From NCBI GenBank assembly GCA_963713805.1, contig CAVQNF010000017.1:37443-101442 (forward strand): a stretch of DNA of 64,000 nucleotides, written 5' to 3'. Position 1 is the first letter of the stretch; the number at the start of each line of letters is the position of its first letter. The notes below the pieces were generated by a model, which was not told the origin of the DNA, searched no databases, and saw only the letters and a list, made by a program, of their open reading frames with translations. This DNA is from GAS188 sp963713805. Its GTDB lineage: Bacteria > Pseudomonadota > Alphaproteobacteria > Rhizobiales > Beijerinckiaceae. The position numbers were made by a program, and so were the translations under genes. Below, in pieces: positions 43,067-52,366 of the stretch.

Positions 43067-44569
43067 TCAAATGCGACGCGCCGGATTGGTCCAGGCGAGC
43101 GCCAGAGCGCATGTGGTGAACAGGGCAACGGTGAGAAAGGCCGCGCGGAAGGCGTGAGCGATTTCGAGCTCGAGCACGGCTCGATGGGCGGCGTCGAATC
43201 GCGTCAGGACTTCCGGCCCCCGCTCGACCATGCTGTCGAGCAGGCCCGCGGCCTCTCGGTCCGCGAGCGCGAGGGAGAGGAAGAGCACGGCACCGACGAT
43301 CGCCGTTCCGAGCGAGGCCCCGACGGAGCGCGAAAACTGGACGGACCCGGCTGCCGCGCCGAGCATCTTCGGGCCGGCGGCCGATTGCACAGTCACGTTG
43401 ACGACCCCCATCACCGTTCCCATGAAGAGCGCATTCACGCCGAGGAGGGCCGATATCTGAGGCGGGCTGAGGAAGGGCGAACCCAGCGCAAGACCGATGA
43501 TCGTCGCCAGCGAAACGATAAGCCCAAAGGATGGAAAGACGAAGGTGCGGCCCGTCATCGATACGAGGCGGCCGGTGACGAGCGAGCCGAAACCTATTCC
43601 GGCGGTGAGCGGCAAGAGCAGCAATCCGCTCTCGGAAGCGGAGGCGCCGCGCACCACGCGCAGATAGAGGGGCAGGAAACTGATGAGGGACACGAGGGCT
43701 GCCCCATGGCAAGCCGCGAGCGCGTCGCTTCGCCAGATCGCCGCCTTGCTCAGCAAGGATACCGGCAGGAGGGGCGTGGTCGCTCTTTTTTCCTGCCGGA
43801 TGAGGAGGATGAGGGCGCATACGGCGCAGATCGAAAGACCAAGGAGCTCAGGCGCGAGGGTCGCGTCGAGCCGCTGCGCCAACTCGATCGCGAGCAGTGT
43901 CGGCCCGACGAACAGGACGAACAGGGCAAGACCCTTCGCATCGAAATGCCAAGCCTCGTCGGAGCCTCGTCGAGCGGGCAGGCGCAACATGAGCAGCGCC
44001 GCGAAAGCGCCGATCGGCAGATTGACGAGAAACACGGATTGCCAGCCGAAATGCTGCGTCAGATATCCTCCGGCGACCGGGCCGAAGGTCGACGAGGAAA
44101 CAACGACCGCGGCAAGGTACCCCTGATAGCGTCCGCGCTCGCGCGGCGGAATGGTCTCGCCGATCAGCGCCTGGGACGAGGTCATCAGGCCACCTCCGCC
44201 GAGCCCTTGCAGGAGGCGCGCGAAGGACAGCAGCGGGATGCTCGGGGCCAAGGCGCAGAGCACGGAGGCGGCCATGAAGATGCAGAGGCCGATATACATG
44301 AGGCGTCTTCGCCCGAAGACGTCACCGAAGCGTCCGTAGACGGGCGCCGCGATCGTCGCAGCGACGAGATAGGAAATGACGACCCAGGAGATCTGCTCGA
44401 CCCCGCCCAAGGTGCCGGCGATCGCTGGCAAGGCGGTCGCGACGATCGTCTGATCCGCCACCGCGAGAAACATCGGCAGCATGATCGAGGGAAAGATCGT
44501 GAAGAAAAGCTTGGTCGTTGAGGGCGCGCGCGGCGCGGCGGCAGCGTCGCTCTGAGAAGGGGCGGACAA
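43067..44569 (-). CDS. MFS multidrug exporter, DHA2 (14-TMS) family
   Basis: 500 residues from TTG 44567-44569, which has AAGGAACAGG before it; the next in-frame Met is inside the first helix. Motif A is YGRFGDVFGRRRLMYIG, motif C region is STFGPVAGGYLTQHFGWQS, and LQGLGGGGLMTSSQALIGE follows motif B, all as in EmrB/QacA. DQTIVATALPAIAGTLGG in helix 1 is the DHA2 signature with an acidic residue. It is a proton-coupled inner-membrane drug exporter. No EmrA-like partner or TetR regulator is adjacent. Complete. Confidence 0.9.
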   Translation of the reverse strand: MSAPSQSDAAAAPRAPSTTKLFFTIFPSIMLPMFLAVADQTIVATALPAIAGTLGGVEQISWVVISYLVAATIAAPVYGRFGDVFGRRRLMYIGLCIFMAASVLCALAPSIPLLSFARLLQGLGGGGLMTSSQALIGETIPPRERGRYQGYLAAVVVSSSTFGPVAGGYLTQHFGWQSVFLVNLPIGAFAALLMLRLPARRGSDEAWHFDAKGLALFVLFVGPTLLAIELAQRLDATLAPELLGLSICAVCALILLIRQEKRATTPLLPVSLLSKAAIWRSDALAACHGAALVSLISFLPLYLRVVRGASASESGLLLLPLTAGIGFGSLVTGRLVSMTGRTFVFPSFGLIVSLATIIGLALGSPFLSPPQISALLGVNALFMGTVMGVVNVTVQSAAGPKMLGAAAGSVQFSRSVGASLGTAIVGAVLFLSLALADREAAGLLDSMVERGPEVLTRFDAAHRAVLELEIAHAFRAAFLTVALFTTCALALAWTNPARRI

Positions 44570-44880
44570 ACCTGTTCCTTACGGATGATGCGCCGAGCTC
44601 GAGCCTATATCCGGCGGTCATCCACATATCCAGGAGGATTTGGCTTGTCGCAAGCCGGCCCATGCGGTTCGCCGGGAGAATTCGAGGCGATCGGCCACGG
44701 TTTCAGGTAAACCGTTCCCAAGCGGATTGTCGAGAAATACGCAATGCAACACCAATGACGGCCCAACTCACCCGGCGAGACCGCAGCAGATCAACGACCT
44801 GTTGAAGCTGGTTGCCCTTGCCTTGGAAGGTTTCCTCGATGGGCCCGAGCCGCTCTGACGACGCGACCGTCAAGCGGCCA
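44570..44880. other. Intergenic, no supported gene
   Basis: 311 bases between the MFS gene and the small mobile cassette. A short frame near 44780-44858 ends LLKLVALALEGFLDGPEPL but lacks a start and ribosome site; it may be debris. Confidence 0.35.
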
Positions 44881-44909
44881 AATTTGAGGGTGGTGTCTCA
44901 GTTTGAAAT

Positions 44910-45097
44910 TTATGCGGCGACCTTTTTGTAAGGTCCGCGCTTACCCGACTTCGGCACCGCATCTCCTTATCCTTGCCGCCGTCGGGTACGATGTCCTCGA
45001 TCTCGCCCGTGGCGATGCGCATGACGTGAACGGCGTTACCGATCACGTCGGCGGGGCGCTTCTGGCCTTTAGGTTCGGTAGGATTACTGCTCTTCAG
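44910..45097 (-). CDS. Small basic protein, passenger of the 596-bp cassette
   Basis: The minus-strand frame reads PTEPKGQKRPADVIGNAVHV, MRIATGEIEDIVPDGGKDKE and, after one frameshift near 44960, VPKSGKRGPYKKVAA, with the stop TAA abutting the inverted repeat. Proteins with KGQKRPADVIGNAV...MRIATGE are common, small and uncharacterised in Rhizobiales. No ATG is present upstream; a CTG at 45095-45097 inside the end of the next gene is the only candidate, so its start is uncertain. The overlap suggests coupling to the 101-residue gene. Confidence 0.45.
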
Positions 45098-45389
45098 TGA
45101 TCACCGTTAAGTAGGTCTCCTGGAGAGGGGCAACCTTCTCGAGCTCGCCGGCAACCCGCTTCCAATCCGCATCCTGGGACATCCCTTGCATGGCTCGTTC
45201 ATGGGTCGCTAGATCAGGATAGCCGATCACGACAAATATCTGCCCAGCATGAGCGCCCGAGTGATAGAACCCAAAGCGATGCGATCCCGCGCCATGCTTT
45301 TTCAACAGCGCTATGCCCTCTTGCCTTAGAGGTTGCAGCCGAGCGTCTTGATAATTGCCCTTACGACGAACAACCATATCGATCGGCAT
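45084..45389 (-). CDS. NIPSNAP-like small alpha/beta-barrel protein, cassette passenger
   Basis: 101 residues, with a strong GAGGAGG ribosome site 9 bases before ATG. The sequence has MVVRRKGNYQDARLQPLRQE, HRFGFYHSGAHAGQIFVVIG and an ERAMQGMSQDADWKRVAGEL helix, ending TYLTVITEEQ. The pattern of two strand-helix-strand units, with GQIFVVIGYPDLATHERAM, resembles NIPSNAP/dimeric ferredoxin-like barrel proteins. That fold call is tentative and the function is unknown. It is the only well-formed gene in the 596-bp element. Confidence 0.7.
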   Translation of the reverse strand: MPIDMVVRRKGNYQDARLQPLRQEGIALLKKHGAGSHRFGFYHSGAHAGQIFVVIGYPDLATHERAMQGMSQDADWKRVAGELEKVAPLQETYLTVITEEQ

Positions 45390-45676
45390 CGCCCGTCCTC
45401 CTCATGCTTTGCGCTAATCATACCACGGATGGGCTGGCGCGAGCGCCATATCAAGGGGCGCCTTATTCAAACTGAGACACTACCAATTTGAGACCGAATG
45501 GGGTCGTTCCACGTAAATGCAGTGTCAACCCGATAAGCATGATTAGCACCTACTCGACCAGTAGTGCCGTGGTGGATTTCGCTGTGCGGCCCCACTGTCA
45601 TACGACTCCGCTCGACTCTACGGCCTTCTCCGCCTCCACGATCCAGCCGGCCCGTGCGATGGAGATCGGCAGCCCG

Positions 45677-45817
45677 TCAATTCGCCCTGAGCGCAAACAC
45701 GGCCAGGAGCACCACGAGGGCGAACGCAAAGCCCGTCGTGATGACCCACCTTGCTCCATCCCCTTTGAGGTCGTGCGCGGTCTCGTTCGGATCGAGCTTG
45801 ATCCAAGGGTCAGCCAT
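45677..45817 (-). CDS. Small single-span membrane protein
   Basis: 46 residues, MADPWIKLDPNETAHDLKGD then a hydrophobic helix (WVITTGFAFALVVLLAVFAL) and a short basic end. A GAGAGGAGG ribosome site supports the start at ATG 45815-45817. The polar N-terminus of about 25 residues would face the cytoplasm or periplasm. No family recognised. Confidence 0.6.
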   Translation of the reverse strand: MADPWIKLDPNETAHDLKGDGARWVITTGFAFALVVLLAVFALRAN

Positions 45818-46255
45818 CGGGGCCTCCTCTCGATACCGCAACGTCGTTGCGACGATAGAGCGCGCCATTGCGTCGCCCTTGGGGTATTTCTGCACCCGAA
45901 CCGCACGGCGCGCAATCGTTCCGCGCCCGGCGGAGGCAGGCCCCCCAAACGGCGGTCCGATATGCTGCGATCCGTTCCGATCCGTGATGACCCCTTTCCT
46001 TGCGCGGAAACATCGGCTAGGAACCGGGTTCCGCTAGCCTCGGCCGGAGGCTGAACGGGAGGCTGCTTCGTCGCCGCGCTCCAAAAGGGCGTGAAGCGAG
46101 GCGGCAAGGGCCCTTGGGTCCGTCTCCCCGTGTCTCCGCCTTCGTGTGGACATCGAGCTTTACGCCTTTCCAGGAAGGTTGCTCGAAGGGCTTCGCGCCG
46201 TGGCCGCGGATTGGAGTCGCCGGATTGTCCGGCGACGCTTAAGGGAAAGGCCCTC
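45818..46255. other. Spacer before the ribosomal-protein operon
   Basis: 438 bases holding the rpsF promoter and leader. No gene is supported. The last 40 bases include the hairpin listed next. Confidence 0.4.
46216..46236 (+). promoter_or_regulatory. Leader hairpin upstream of rpsF
   Basis: GTCGCCGGA pairs perfectly with TCCGGCGAC around loop TTG, ending 4 bases before the AAGGGAAAGG ribosome site. S6-S18 feedback on an rpsF leader containing a CCG element is known in many bacteria; the match here is only positional plus a CCGG-containing stem. Confidence 0.4.
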
Positions 46256-46714
46256 ATGGCACTTTACGAACATATATTCATGTCGCGGCCCGACGTATCC
46301 GCCCAGCAGGTCGAAGGGTTGATCGAGCAATACAAATCCGTCATCGAGACCGGCGGCGGCAAGGTGGCGAAGCAGGAGTATTGGGGCGTCAAGTCGCTCG
46401 CCTACAAGATACGCAAGAGCCGCAAGGCACATTTCACGCTTCTCAATCTGGACGCGCCGCATGCGGCCGTGGCCGAGATGGAGCGCCAGATGCGGCTGAG
46501 CGAAGACGTGATCCGGTTTCTCACCGTGCGGGTGGAGCAGCATGAGGAAACCCCTTCGATCATGATGCAAAAGCGTGACGACCGACGCGACCGCGAGGAT
46601 CGCTTCGGTGATCGCGGTTATGGCGGAGGCGGTTTCCGTGATCGCGGGCCGCGCCGCGAACGCGAGCCGGTGGCCGAAGGCGCCCCCCACGCCTCGAGCG
46701 GCACGCAGGAGTGA
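46256..46714 (+). CDS. rpsF: 30S ribosomal protein S6
   Basis: 152 residues, MALYEHIFMSRPDVSAQQVE. The S6 fold spans residues 1-100, with YWGVKSLAYKIRKSRKAHFT and MRLSEDVIRFLTVRVEQHEE. A charged Arg/Asp/Gly-rich tail follows (KRDDRRDREDRFGDRGYGGG), typical of alphaproteobacteria. It binds 16S RNA together with S18. First gene of rpsF-rpsR-DUF2232-rplI; 3 bases to rpsR. Confidence 0.97.
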   Translation: MALYEHIFMSRPDVSAQQVEGLIEQYKSVIETGGGKVAKQEYWGVKSLAYKIRKSRKAHFTLLNLDAPHAAVAEMERQMRLSEDVIRFLTVRVEQHEETPSIMMQKRDDRRDREDRFGDRGYGGGGFRDRGPRREREPVAEGAPHASSGTQE

Positions 46715-46717
46715 GCC

Positions 46718-46957
46718 ATGACAACCTCGACCTCCCGCCGTCCCTTCTTCCGCCGTCGCAAGAGCTGTCCCTTCTCGGGCGCCAATGCTCCGAAGATCGA
46801 CTATAAGGACGTGAAGCTCTTGTCGCGCTATGTTTCCGAGCGCGGCAAGATCGTGCCTTCGCGCATCACGGCCGTCTCGCAAAAGAAGCAGCGCGAGCTT
46901 GCCACCGCGATCAAGCGGGCACGCTTCCTCGGGCTGATGCCTTACGTCATTCGCTGA
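46718..46957 (+). CDS. rpsR: 30S ribosomal protein S18
   Basis: 79 residues with RRPFFRRRKSCPFSGANAPK, IDYKDVKLLSRYVSERGKIV and SRITAVSQKKQRELATAIKR, the full S18 sequence. It retains the single Cys of the C-minus-type S18 (no zinc ribbon set). Translated right after rpsF, and binds beside S6. Confidence 0.97.
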   Translation: MTTSTSRRPFFRRRKSCPFSGANAPKIDYKDVKLLSRYVSERGKIVPSRITAVSQKKQRELATAIKRARFLGLMPYVIR

Positions 46958-46963
46958 CCTCAT

Positions 46964-46984
46964 CGAGGGGCGTCACGCCCCTCG
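46964..46984 (+). terminator. Stem-loop after rpsR
   Basis: CGAGGGGCG/CGCCCCTCG with loop TCA, starting 7 bases after the rpsR stop. There is no T-run, so it may attenuate rather than end transcription into the DUF2232 gene. Confidence 0.5.
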
Positions 46985-47122
46985 TCGAGAACGAAAAGCC
47001 GACGAGGTGAAGTGCCGAGGCATTTCACGGTTGGCGCTTGACCCGGCGGTGCAAACCCTCCGGATCGGCTGAGGTGAGGGAGTCTCCGCCTCTAACCCTG
47101 CCATGAGCAGCGGGACAACGGA

Positions 47123-48124
47123 ATGAAGCGTGGCGATATCCTCATGGGCGTCGGTGCCGGGCTTGTCTCGGCCGTATTGTTCGCGACCGTGATCCGCGGT
47201 TCGCTCGCCGGCATCTTGCTCTTTTATCTGACGCCGCTGCCGGTCGCGATCGTGGCGCTCGGCTGGAACCATCGTTCCGGACTCGTCGCGAGCGGGGTGG
47301 GCGCGCTCGCCGTGGGGCTCGTGTTCGCTCCGCTGATCGGCTTTCTCTTCGCGGTCACTTTTGCCCTGCCGCTATGGTGGCTCGCCTTCCTGTCGCTGCT
47401 GGCGCGCCAAGGACCTGCCGGCGATGTCACGGTCGACGCGAGGCCCGCAACACAATGGTATCCGCTCGGCGGGTTGGCGGTTTGGGCCGGCGGCCTCGCC
47501 GTCCTGTTGACGCTCGGCCTCGCCGTGACGCGCGGCCTCGACTATGAGGCCTATCGCTCCTCGATCGAGGAGCTGGTGCGCAGCGCCCTGAAAAACGGTC
47601 TCAGCGACGGCATCGACGAGCTGCCTGGCCTTGGAGCGAATGCGCTCTCCGCGGAGAGCATCGCCAATTTCATGGCGAACTACTTCATCCCCTCGGTCGT
47701 GGCCGCGGCGTTGACCTTGTTGCCGCTGGTCATTCTCCTCGTCGCCGCGAAGCTCGTGTCCTTGTCGGGACGCTTGCCCCGGCCCTTGCCTCACGTCGCG
47801 CGCGAATTCGTCCTGCCGCGTGCGGCGCTGATCGGGCTCGCGGGCAGCGTCGCGTTTGTCCCCTTTCCCGGATGGCCGCGTTTCGCGGCGATCGCCGTCG
47901 CGGCAAGCATCGCCATTCTCTTCGCCATGCAAGGCCTGGCGACGGCACATGTGCTCGTCGGACGCGCCGCGATCCGGCCCCTGATTCTCGGCATCGGCTA
48001 TGCGCTCATCCTGATCGCCGAGCCCTGGATGCTCGGCGGCCTCGCGCTCCTCGGCGTCATCGATATGGCGCTGTCGCTGCGCGCTCGCACTCTTGCCCGT
48101 TCCGCACCCGGCAGCCTGCACTGA
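47123..48124 (+). CDS. DUF2232 membrane protein of the S6-S18-L9 operon
   Basis: 333 residues with about eight hydrophobic helices, starting MKRGDILMGVGAGLVSAVLF. It has the DUF2232 pattern: repeated helix pairs and a long loop around residues 150-190 (YRSSIEELVRSALKNGLSDG), then ANYFIPSVVAAALTLLPLVI. In alphaproteobacteria this gene regularly sits between rpsR and rplI. Function is unknown; a distant relation to the YybS family is known. Complete. Confidence 0.88.
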   Translation: MKRGDILMGVGAGLVSAVLFATVIRGSLAGILLFYLTPLPVAIVALGWNHRSGLVASGVGALAVGLVFAPLIGFLFAVTFALPLWWLAFLSLLARQGPAGDVTVDARPATQWYPLGGLAVWAGGLAVLLTLGLAVTRGLDYEAYRSSIEELVRSALKNGLSDGIDELPGLGANALSAESIANFMANYFIPSVVAAALTLLPLVILLVAAKLVSLSGRLPRPLPHVAREFVLPRAALIGLAGSVAFVPFPGWPRFAAIAVAASIAILFAMQGLATAHVLVGRAAIRPLILGIGYALILIAEPWMLGGLALLGVIDMALSLRARTLARSAPGSLH

Positions 48125-48165
48125 GAGATGACCCCTAACCCCACAGCTTCGAAGGAGACAATGCC

Positions 48166-48732
48166 ATGGAAGTGATTCTGCTCGAACGTGTCGCCAAGCT
48201 TGGCCAGATCGGCGACGTCGTGCGCGTCAAGGATGGGTTCGCCCGCAATTTCCTGCTGCCGCGCAAGAAGGCACTGCGCGCCACCGAGGCCAACCGCAAG
48301 CGCTTCGAAAGCCAGCGCGTGGAGATCGAGGCCCGCAATCTCGAGCTCAAGCATGAGGCGAAGGCAATCGCCGAGAAGCTCGACGGCCACAGCATCGTCC
48401 TCATCCGCCAAGCCGGCGAAAGCGGCCAGCTCTACGGCTCCGTCTCGCCGCGCGACATTGCCGAAGCCCTGGGCCAGTCGCGCTTCAAGGTCTCGCGCGA
48501 GCAGGTGGTCTTGAACACACCCATCAAGGCGCTCGGTCTGCACACGGTTCCGGTGCATCTGCATCCGGAAGTCGACGTGAAGATCACGGTCAACGTGGCA
48601 CGCAGCGCCGAGGAGGCCGAGCGTCAGGCCCGTGGCGAAGTCATCGCCACGCGCGAGGAGACAAGCCTCGAGGATCTCGGTCTCGAGGTCGGCGCGGCGC
48701 TGGCGGAAGCAGGTCCGCGCGCGGAGATCTGA
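48166..48732 (+). CDS. rplI: 50S ribosomal protein L9
   Basis: 188 residues. The N-terminal domain MEVILLERVAKLGQIGDVVR with GFARNFLLPRKKALRA is joined by the long connecting helix (RKRFESQRVEIEARNLELKH) to the C-terminal domain (GQLYGSVSPRDIAEALGQSR). A ribosome site GAAGGAG precedes it. The roughly 35-residue C-terminal tail beyond the E. coli length is common in this class. It binds 23S RNA at the L1-stalk base and limits frame slippage. Confidence 0.97.
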   Translation: MEVILLERVAKLGQIGDVVRVKDGFARNFLLPRKKALRATEANRKRFESQRVEIEARNLELKHEAKAIAEKLDGHSIVLIRQAGESGQLYGSVSPRDIAEALGQSRFKVSREQVVLNTPIKALGLHTVPVHLHPEVDVKITVNVARSAEEAERQARGEVIATREETSLEDLGLEVGAALAEAGPRAEI

Positions 48733-49189
48733 CGAGGGCCTTGCGCCGCGGCCCCGTTCTTCCCTCACAGGGCCGGCCTTGCGAGCACGCCGGGCGTGAG
48801 TTGCTCCCGGTCCTTCCGTGTTTCCCGGAGCAATTCGGGCGCGCCGGCGTTTGCGCGGCGTTTATGCCGGCGCGCCGATCTTTGAATGGACCGTTTACGC
48901 CTGGTCCCCGCACATGGCATGGAGTGCCAAGCGAGCGGCTTGCCGCTTGTTTTGCGCAGGTACTCCGATTATACCGGGTGGGGTATACGCGGCGAGCAAT
49001 GACGCCCGAGAAAGAGCGCAGGGACGGAGCCTCGGGCCTCGAGTCGGTGTCGCGCGTTGTCGCGGGCGGCAGGCGATATTCCGGCGAAGCCGAAACCAGG
49101 ATTGCAAACCTGGCGTGGGTGGTTCCATTCCTGAAGGTACGTGCGGACCAGGGCGGCGGCACGCTCGGAGGTCGAGGAGGTTCGATACA
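48733..49189. other. Intergenic between rplI and the porin gene
   Basis: 457 bases, no supported gene. The section 48960-49000 (GATTATACCGGGTGGGGTATA) is relatively AT-rich and might be promoter DNA. Open frames here lack conserved sequence. Confidence 0.4.
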
Positions 49190-50663
49190 ATGCGACGCGG
49201 ATCAATGGCTCTTTTGCTCGCGAGCGTGGTAGGCGCGGCGGTGCTGGCCGCGGCTCCGGCTTTCGCCGATACGGGTCCGTGCGATGCGCCGCAGGGGCCG
49301 CCGCAATATCCGGACAAATTCGATTGGAACGGCAGTTACCTCCTGGGCGACCTCGGCGGAGTACGCAACAAGGCGCGGGACGCCGGCATCAATTTGTGCC
49401 TGCAATACAACGCCACCGTCTACGACAACGCCAAGGGCGGCTTGAAGCGCGGGCCCATCGCGGAAGGACAAATCTTCTCCTGGATCGATATCGATCTCGG
49501 GAAGCTCACGCGGCTCGATCTTCTCGACGACACGTTCTTCCATGCTTCGATGTATTCCATGCAGGGGCGACCGATCACCACCCGCGAGGTCGGCAGCTTC
49601 TCGTCCACCACCTTCTTCGAAGAGCTCGCGACCACGCGCCTCGGCACCGTATGGCTCGAGCGTCGTTTTCTCGACGGCAAGCTGAGCTTGCGGGCGGGTC
49701 AGCTCGGGGTTGACGACGAGTTCGTCATCTCGCCCACCGCCACCGCCTTCATCAACAGCACATTCGGCTTTCCAGGCTGGATGGCGGCGGTTCTGCCGGG
49801 AGGCGGCCCCGCCTACCCGCTGCCCGGTCCGGGGGCGCGCGTCAAATACACGCCCGACGGATGCCGTGACCTTGATGGCGGGCGCATACACGGGTGATCC
49901 GGCCGGCAGGAGCAATCCCAACCCCCAGCTCGCCAACCGCTACGGCACGACCTTCAACCTGAACGGCGGCACGCTCTACATCGCGGAAGCCGCCTACTCG
50001 ACGGCTTATCCCAATTCGGGCGTCGAGCTTACCGGCACCTATAAGATCGGAAGCTGGTTCGAGACGGCACATCGCTTCAACGATCTGCAATTCGACAACA
50101 CGGGCCTTTCGCTTGCCGACCCGAGCTCGACAGGGACGCCGAAGCGGCATGGCAATGATTGGGGGGTCTATGGCGTCATCGATCAGACCATCTTGCCCGG
50201 CGACAAGGACGGGCTGCACAAGCTCGCCTCGTTCCTGCGCGTCGGCGCGAGCCCGAGCGATCGCAACCTCGTGGATTTCTATGCCGACGGCGGCCTGACG
50301 TTCACCGGGCTCATTCCCGGACGGCCGACCGATCTCATCGGGGTCGGGGCGGCCTACGACCGGATCAGCGACGCGGCGCGCGCCTTCGATCGGGACACCC
50401 GGATTTTTGCCGCCTCCACGGCGAGCGCAGGCGGCTTTCCCTCCTTCGCTTTTCCGGCGACCGGCTTCGCGCCGGTGCGCGATCAGGAGGTGATGGTCGA
50501 GGCCCTCTACACGATCAACGTCACCTCATGGCTCGTCGTCGATGTCGACGTGCAGCACTTCTTTCATCCGAGCGGACATGTGCTCGCCGGCAGCGGACCC
50601 GACATCGGCAAGCCGATCAGGGATGCGACCGTCTTTGGACTGAACACCCAGATCAAGTTCTGA
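49190..50663 (+). CDS. oprB: OprB-family carbohydrate porin, one frameshift
   Basis: Starts at ATG 49190 with GAGGAGG 9 bases upstream. Signal peptide MRRGSMALLLASVVGAAVLA, cleavage after AFA. The OprB signatures are present: WNGSYLLGDLGGVRNKARDA, INLCLQYNATVYDNAKGG, then RLGTVWLERRFLDGKLSLRA and GQLGVDDEFVISPTATAFIN. After a break near 49862 come TLMAGAYTGDPAGRSNPNPQ and the tail VVDVDVQHFFHPSGHV, NTQIKF (terminal Phe). It is a 16-stranded outer-membrane channel for sugars. Both halves fit so the break is probably an indel. Confidence 0.88.
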
Positions 50664-50858
50664 CGACGACGCCTCTTCATCGGCGTGGCTGCGGCGGTTG
50701 GCCTCGTCCGTCAAGCGGCGGATATTTTGTTTCACGGATGCATGTGAATTGAGGGCATAACCCGGCCGCGCCGGCGCGCCGTCCGCTTTTCGCCCGCAAT
50801 CGGTGCTACGAGATCAACCCTCGATCGCACCTTCGATTCGCGCCTTGCCCGAGCTCCC

Positions 50859-52361
50859 ATGTCGAACGCCGTTGCGCTGAAAGCCGTCTCTCCGCAATCG
50901 CCCGAATATCGCGAGGCTCCGCGTTCGGTCGAGGCCGAGCAGGCGTTGCTCGGCGCGATCCTCATCAACAACGAGGCGTTCGACAAGGTCGCGGATTTTC
51001 TCGAGGCAGGGCACTTCTTCGAGGAAATCCATCGTCGCATCTACGAGAATGCGGCATCCCTCATCCGCGCCGGCAAGCTCGCCTCGCCGATCACGCTGAA
51101 GACCTATCTCGGTGATGCCGATCTCGGCGGGGTGACCATGGGGCAATATCTCGCCCGGCTCGCCGCCGATGCGACGACGATCATCAACGCCGAGCAATAT
51201 GGGCGCATCATCTACGAGCTGCATCAACGCCGCTCGCTGATCGGCATCGGCACCGAGGTGGTCAACGTTGCTTACGATGCCCCCGTCGAGCTGCCGCCGA
51301 AGGCGCAGATCGAGGAGGCGGAAAGGAAGCTTTATGAGCTCGCCGAGCTCGGTCGCTACGAGAAGGGCTTCATCCGCTTCACGGACGCTGCCGCCCGCGC
51401 CATCGACATGGCGGCCGCCGCCTATCGGCGCGACGGCAAGCTCTCGGGCGTCGCCACGGGCCTCACCGATCTCGATCGGATGATGGGCGGCCTGCAAGCC
51501 TCCGATCTCGTGATCATCGCGGGGCGTCCCGGCATGGGAAAGACGGCGCTCGCGACCAACATCGCCTATAACATCGCCCATGGCTATCGGGCCGAGGCTC
51601 AGCCGGACGGGCGGATGAAAACGATCGATGGCGGCGTCGTCGGTTTCTTTTCGCTCGAAATGTCGGCCGAGCAACTCGCGACCCGCATCATCTCCGAGCG
51701 CTCGGGCGTGCCCTCCTACAAGATCAGGCGCGGCGACATCGTCGAGGACGAGCGGCGCGGCATGTTCGAGTTTTCCAAGATCACGGAGGCGGCACGCGAG
51801 ATGCAGACGATCCCGCTCTATATCGACGAGACGGGCGGCATCTCGATCGCCCAGCTCGTCTCGCGGGCGAGGCGGCTGAAGCGCCAGCGCGGCCTCGATG
51901 TGCTCTTCGTCGATTACCTGCAGCTTCTCTCGGCCTCGGCCAGGCGCGGCGACAACCGCGTCCAGGAGCTCACCGAGATCACGACGAGCCTCAAGGCCCT
52001 CGCCAAGGAGTTGAACGCGCCGATCGTGGCGCTGTCGCAGCTCTCCCGACAAGTGGAGAATCGCGACGACAAGCGCCCGCAACTCTCGGACTTGCGCGAA
52101 TCGGGTTCGATCGAGCAAGACGCGGACGTGGTGATGTTCGTCTATCGCGAGGAATATTATCTCAAGAACGCGAAGCCGCGCGAAGGTACCGACGAACACC
52201 TCAAATGGATGGGGGAGATGGAGCAGGCCCATGGCAAGGCCGAGATCATCATAGGCAAGCAGCGCCACGGCCCGACGGGCACCGTCGAGGTGCAGTTCGA
52301 GGCCGATGTGACGCGCTTCTCGAATCTCGCCCATGACGAGGGCTTGCCGGAGCGGATGTAG
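50859..52361 (+). CDS. dnaB: Replicative DNA helicase DnaB
   Basis: 500 residues. The N-terminal primase-interacting domain begins EAPRSVEAEQALLGAILINN. The RecA-like domain has Walker A GRPGMGKTAL, Walker B VLFVDYLQLL, H-motif LSQLSRQVENR and SDLRESGSIEQDADVVMFVY. It unwinds DNA ahead of the fork as a hexamer. It has no intein and no frameshift. It is followed after 5 bases by alr, as often seen in this class. Confidence 0.97.
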   Translation: MSNAVALKAVSPQSPEYREAPRSVEAEQALLGAILINNEAFDKVADFLEAGHFFEEIHRRIYENAASLIRAGKLASPITLKTYLGDADLGGVTMGQYLARLAADATTIINAEQYGRIIYELHQRRSLIGIGTEVVNVAYDAPVELPPKAQIEEAERKLYELAELGRYEKGFIRFTDAAARAIDMAAAAYRRDGKLSGVATGLTDLDRMMGGLQASDLVIIAGRPGMGKTALATNIAYNIAHGYRAEAQPDGRMKTIDGGVVGFFSLEMSAEQLATRIISERSGVPSYKIRRGDIVEDERRGMFEFSKITEAAREMQTIPLYIDETGGISIAQLVSRARRLKRQRGLDVLFVDYLQLLSASARRGDNRVQELTEITTSLKALAKELNAPIVALSQLSRQVENRDDKRPQLSDLRESGSIEQDADVVMFVYREEYYLKNAKPREGTDEHLKWMGEMEQAHGKAEIIIGKQRHGPTGTVEVQFEADVTRFSNLAHDEGLPERM

Positions 52362-52366
52362 GGCCC

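Larger units (their letters stand above)
44889..45484 (-). mobile_element. 596-bp TIR-bounded cassette without a transposase
   Basis: Inverted repeats GGTGGTGTCTCAGTTTGAA (44889-44907) and its complement with one mismatch (45466-45484) are flanked by an 8-bp direct repeat AATTTGAG (44881-44888 and 45485-45492). There is no transposase between them. Two small genes on the minus strand fill it. The 8-bp duplication fits IS1595 (or IS66) transposition, so it looks like a non-autonomous element mobilised in trans. Its TIR differs from that at 1133. Confidence 0.8.

Noticed and set aside
48741..49232. A 163-codon frame between rplI and oprB
   Set aside because: It overlaps the start of the well-supported porin gene, has mixed low-information composition and no family features.
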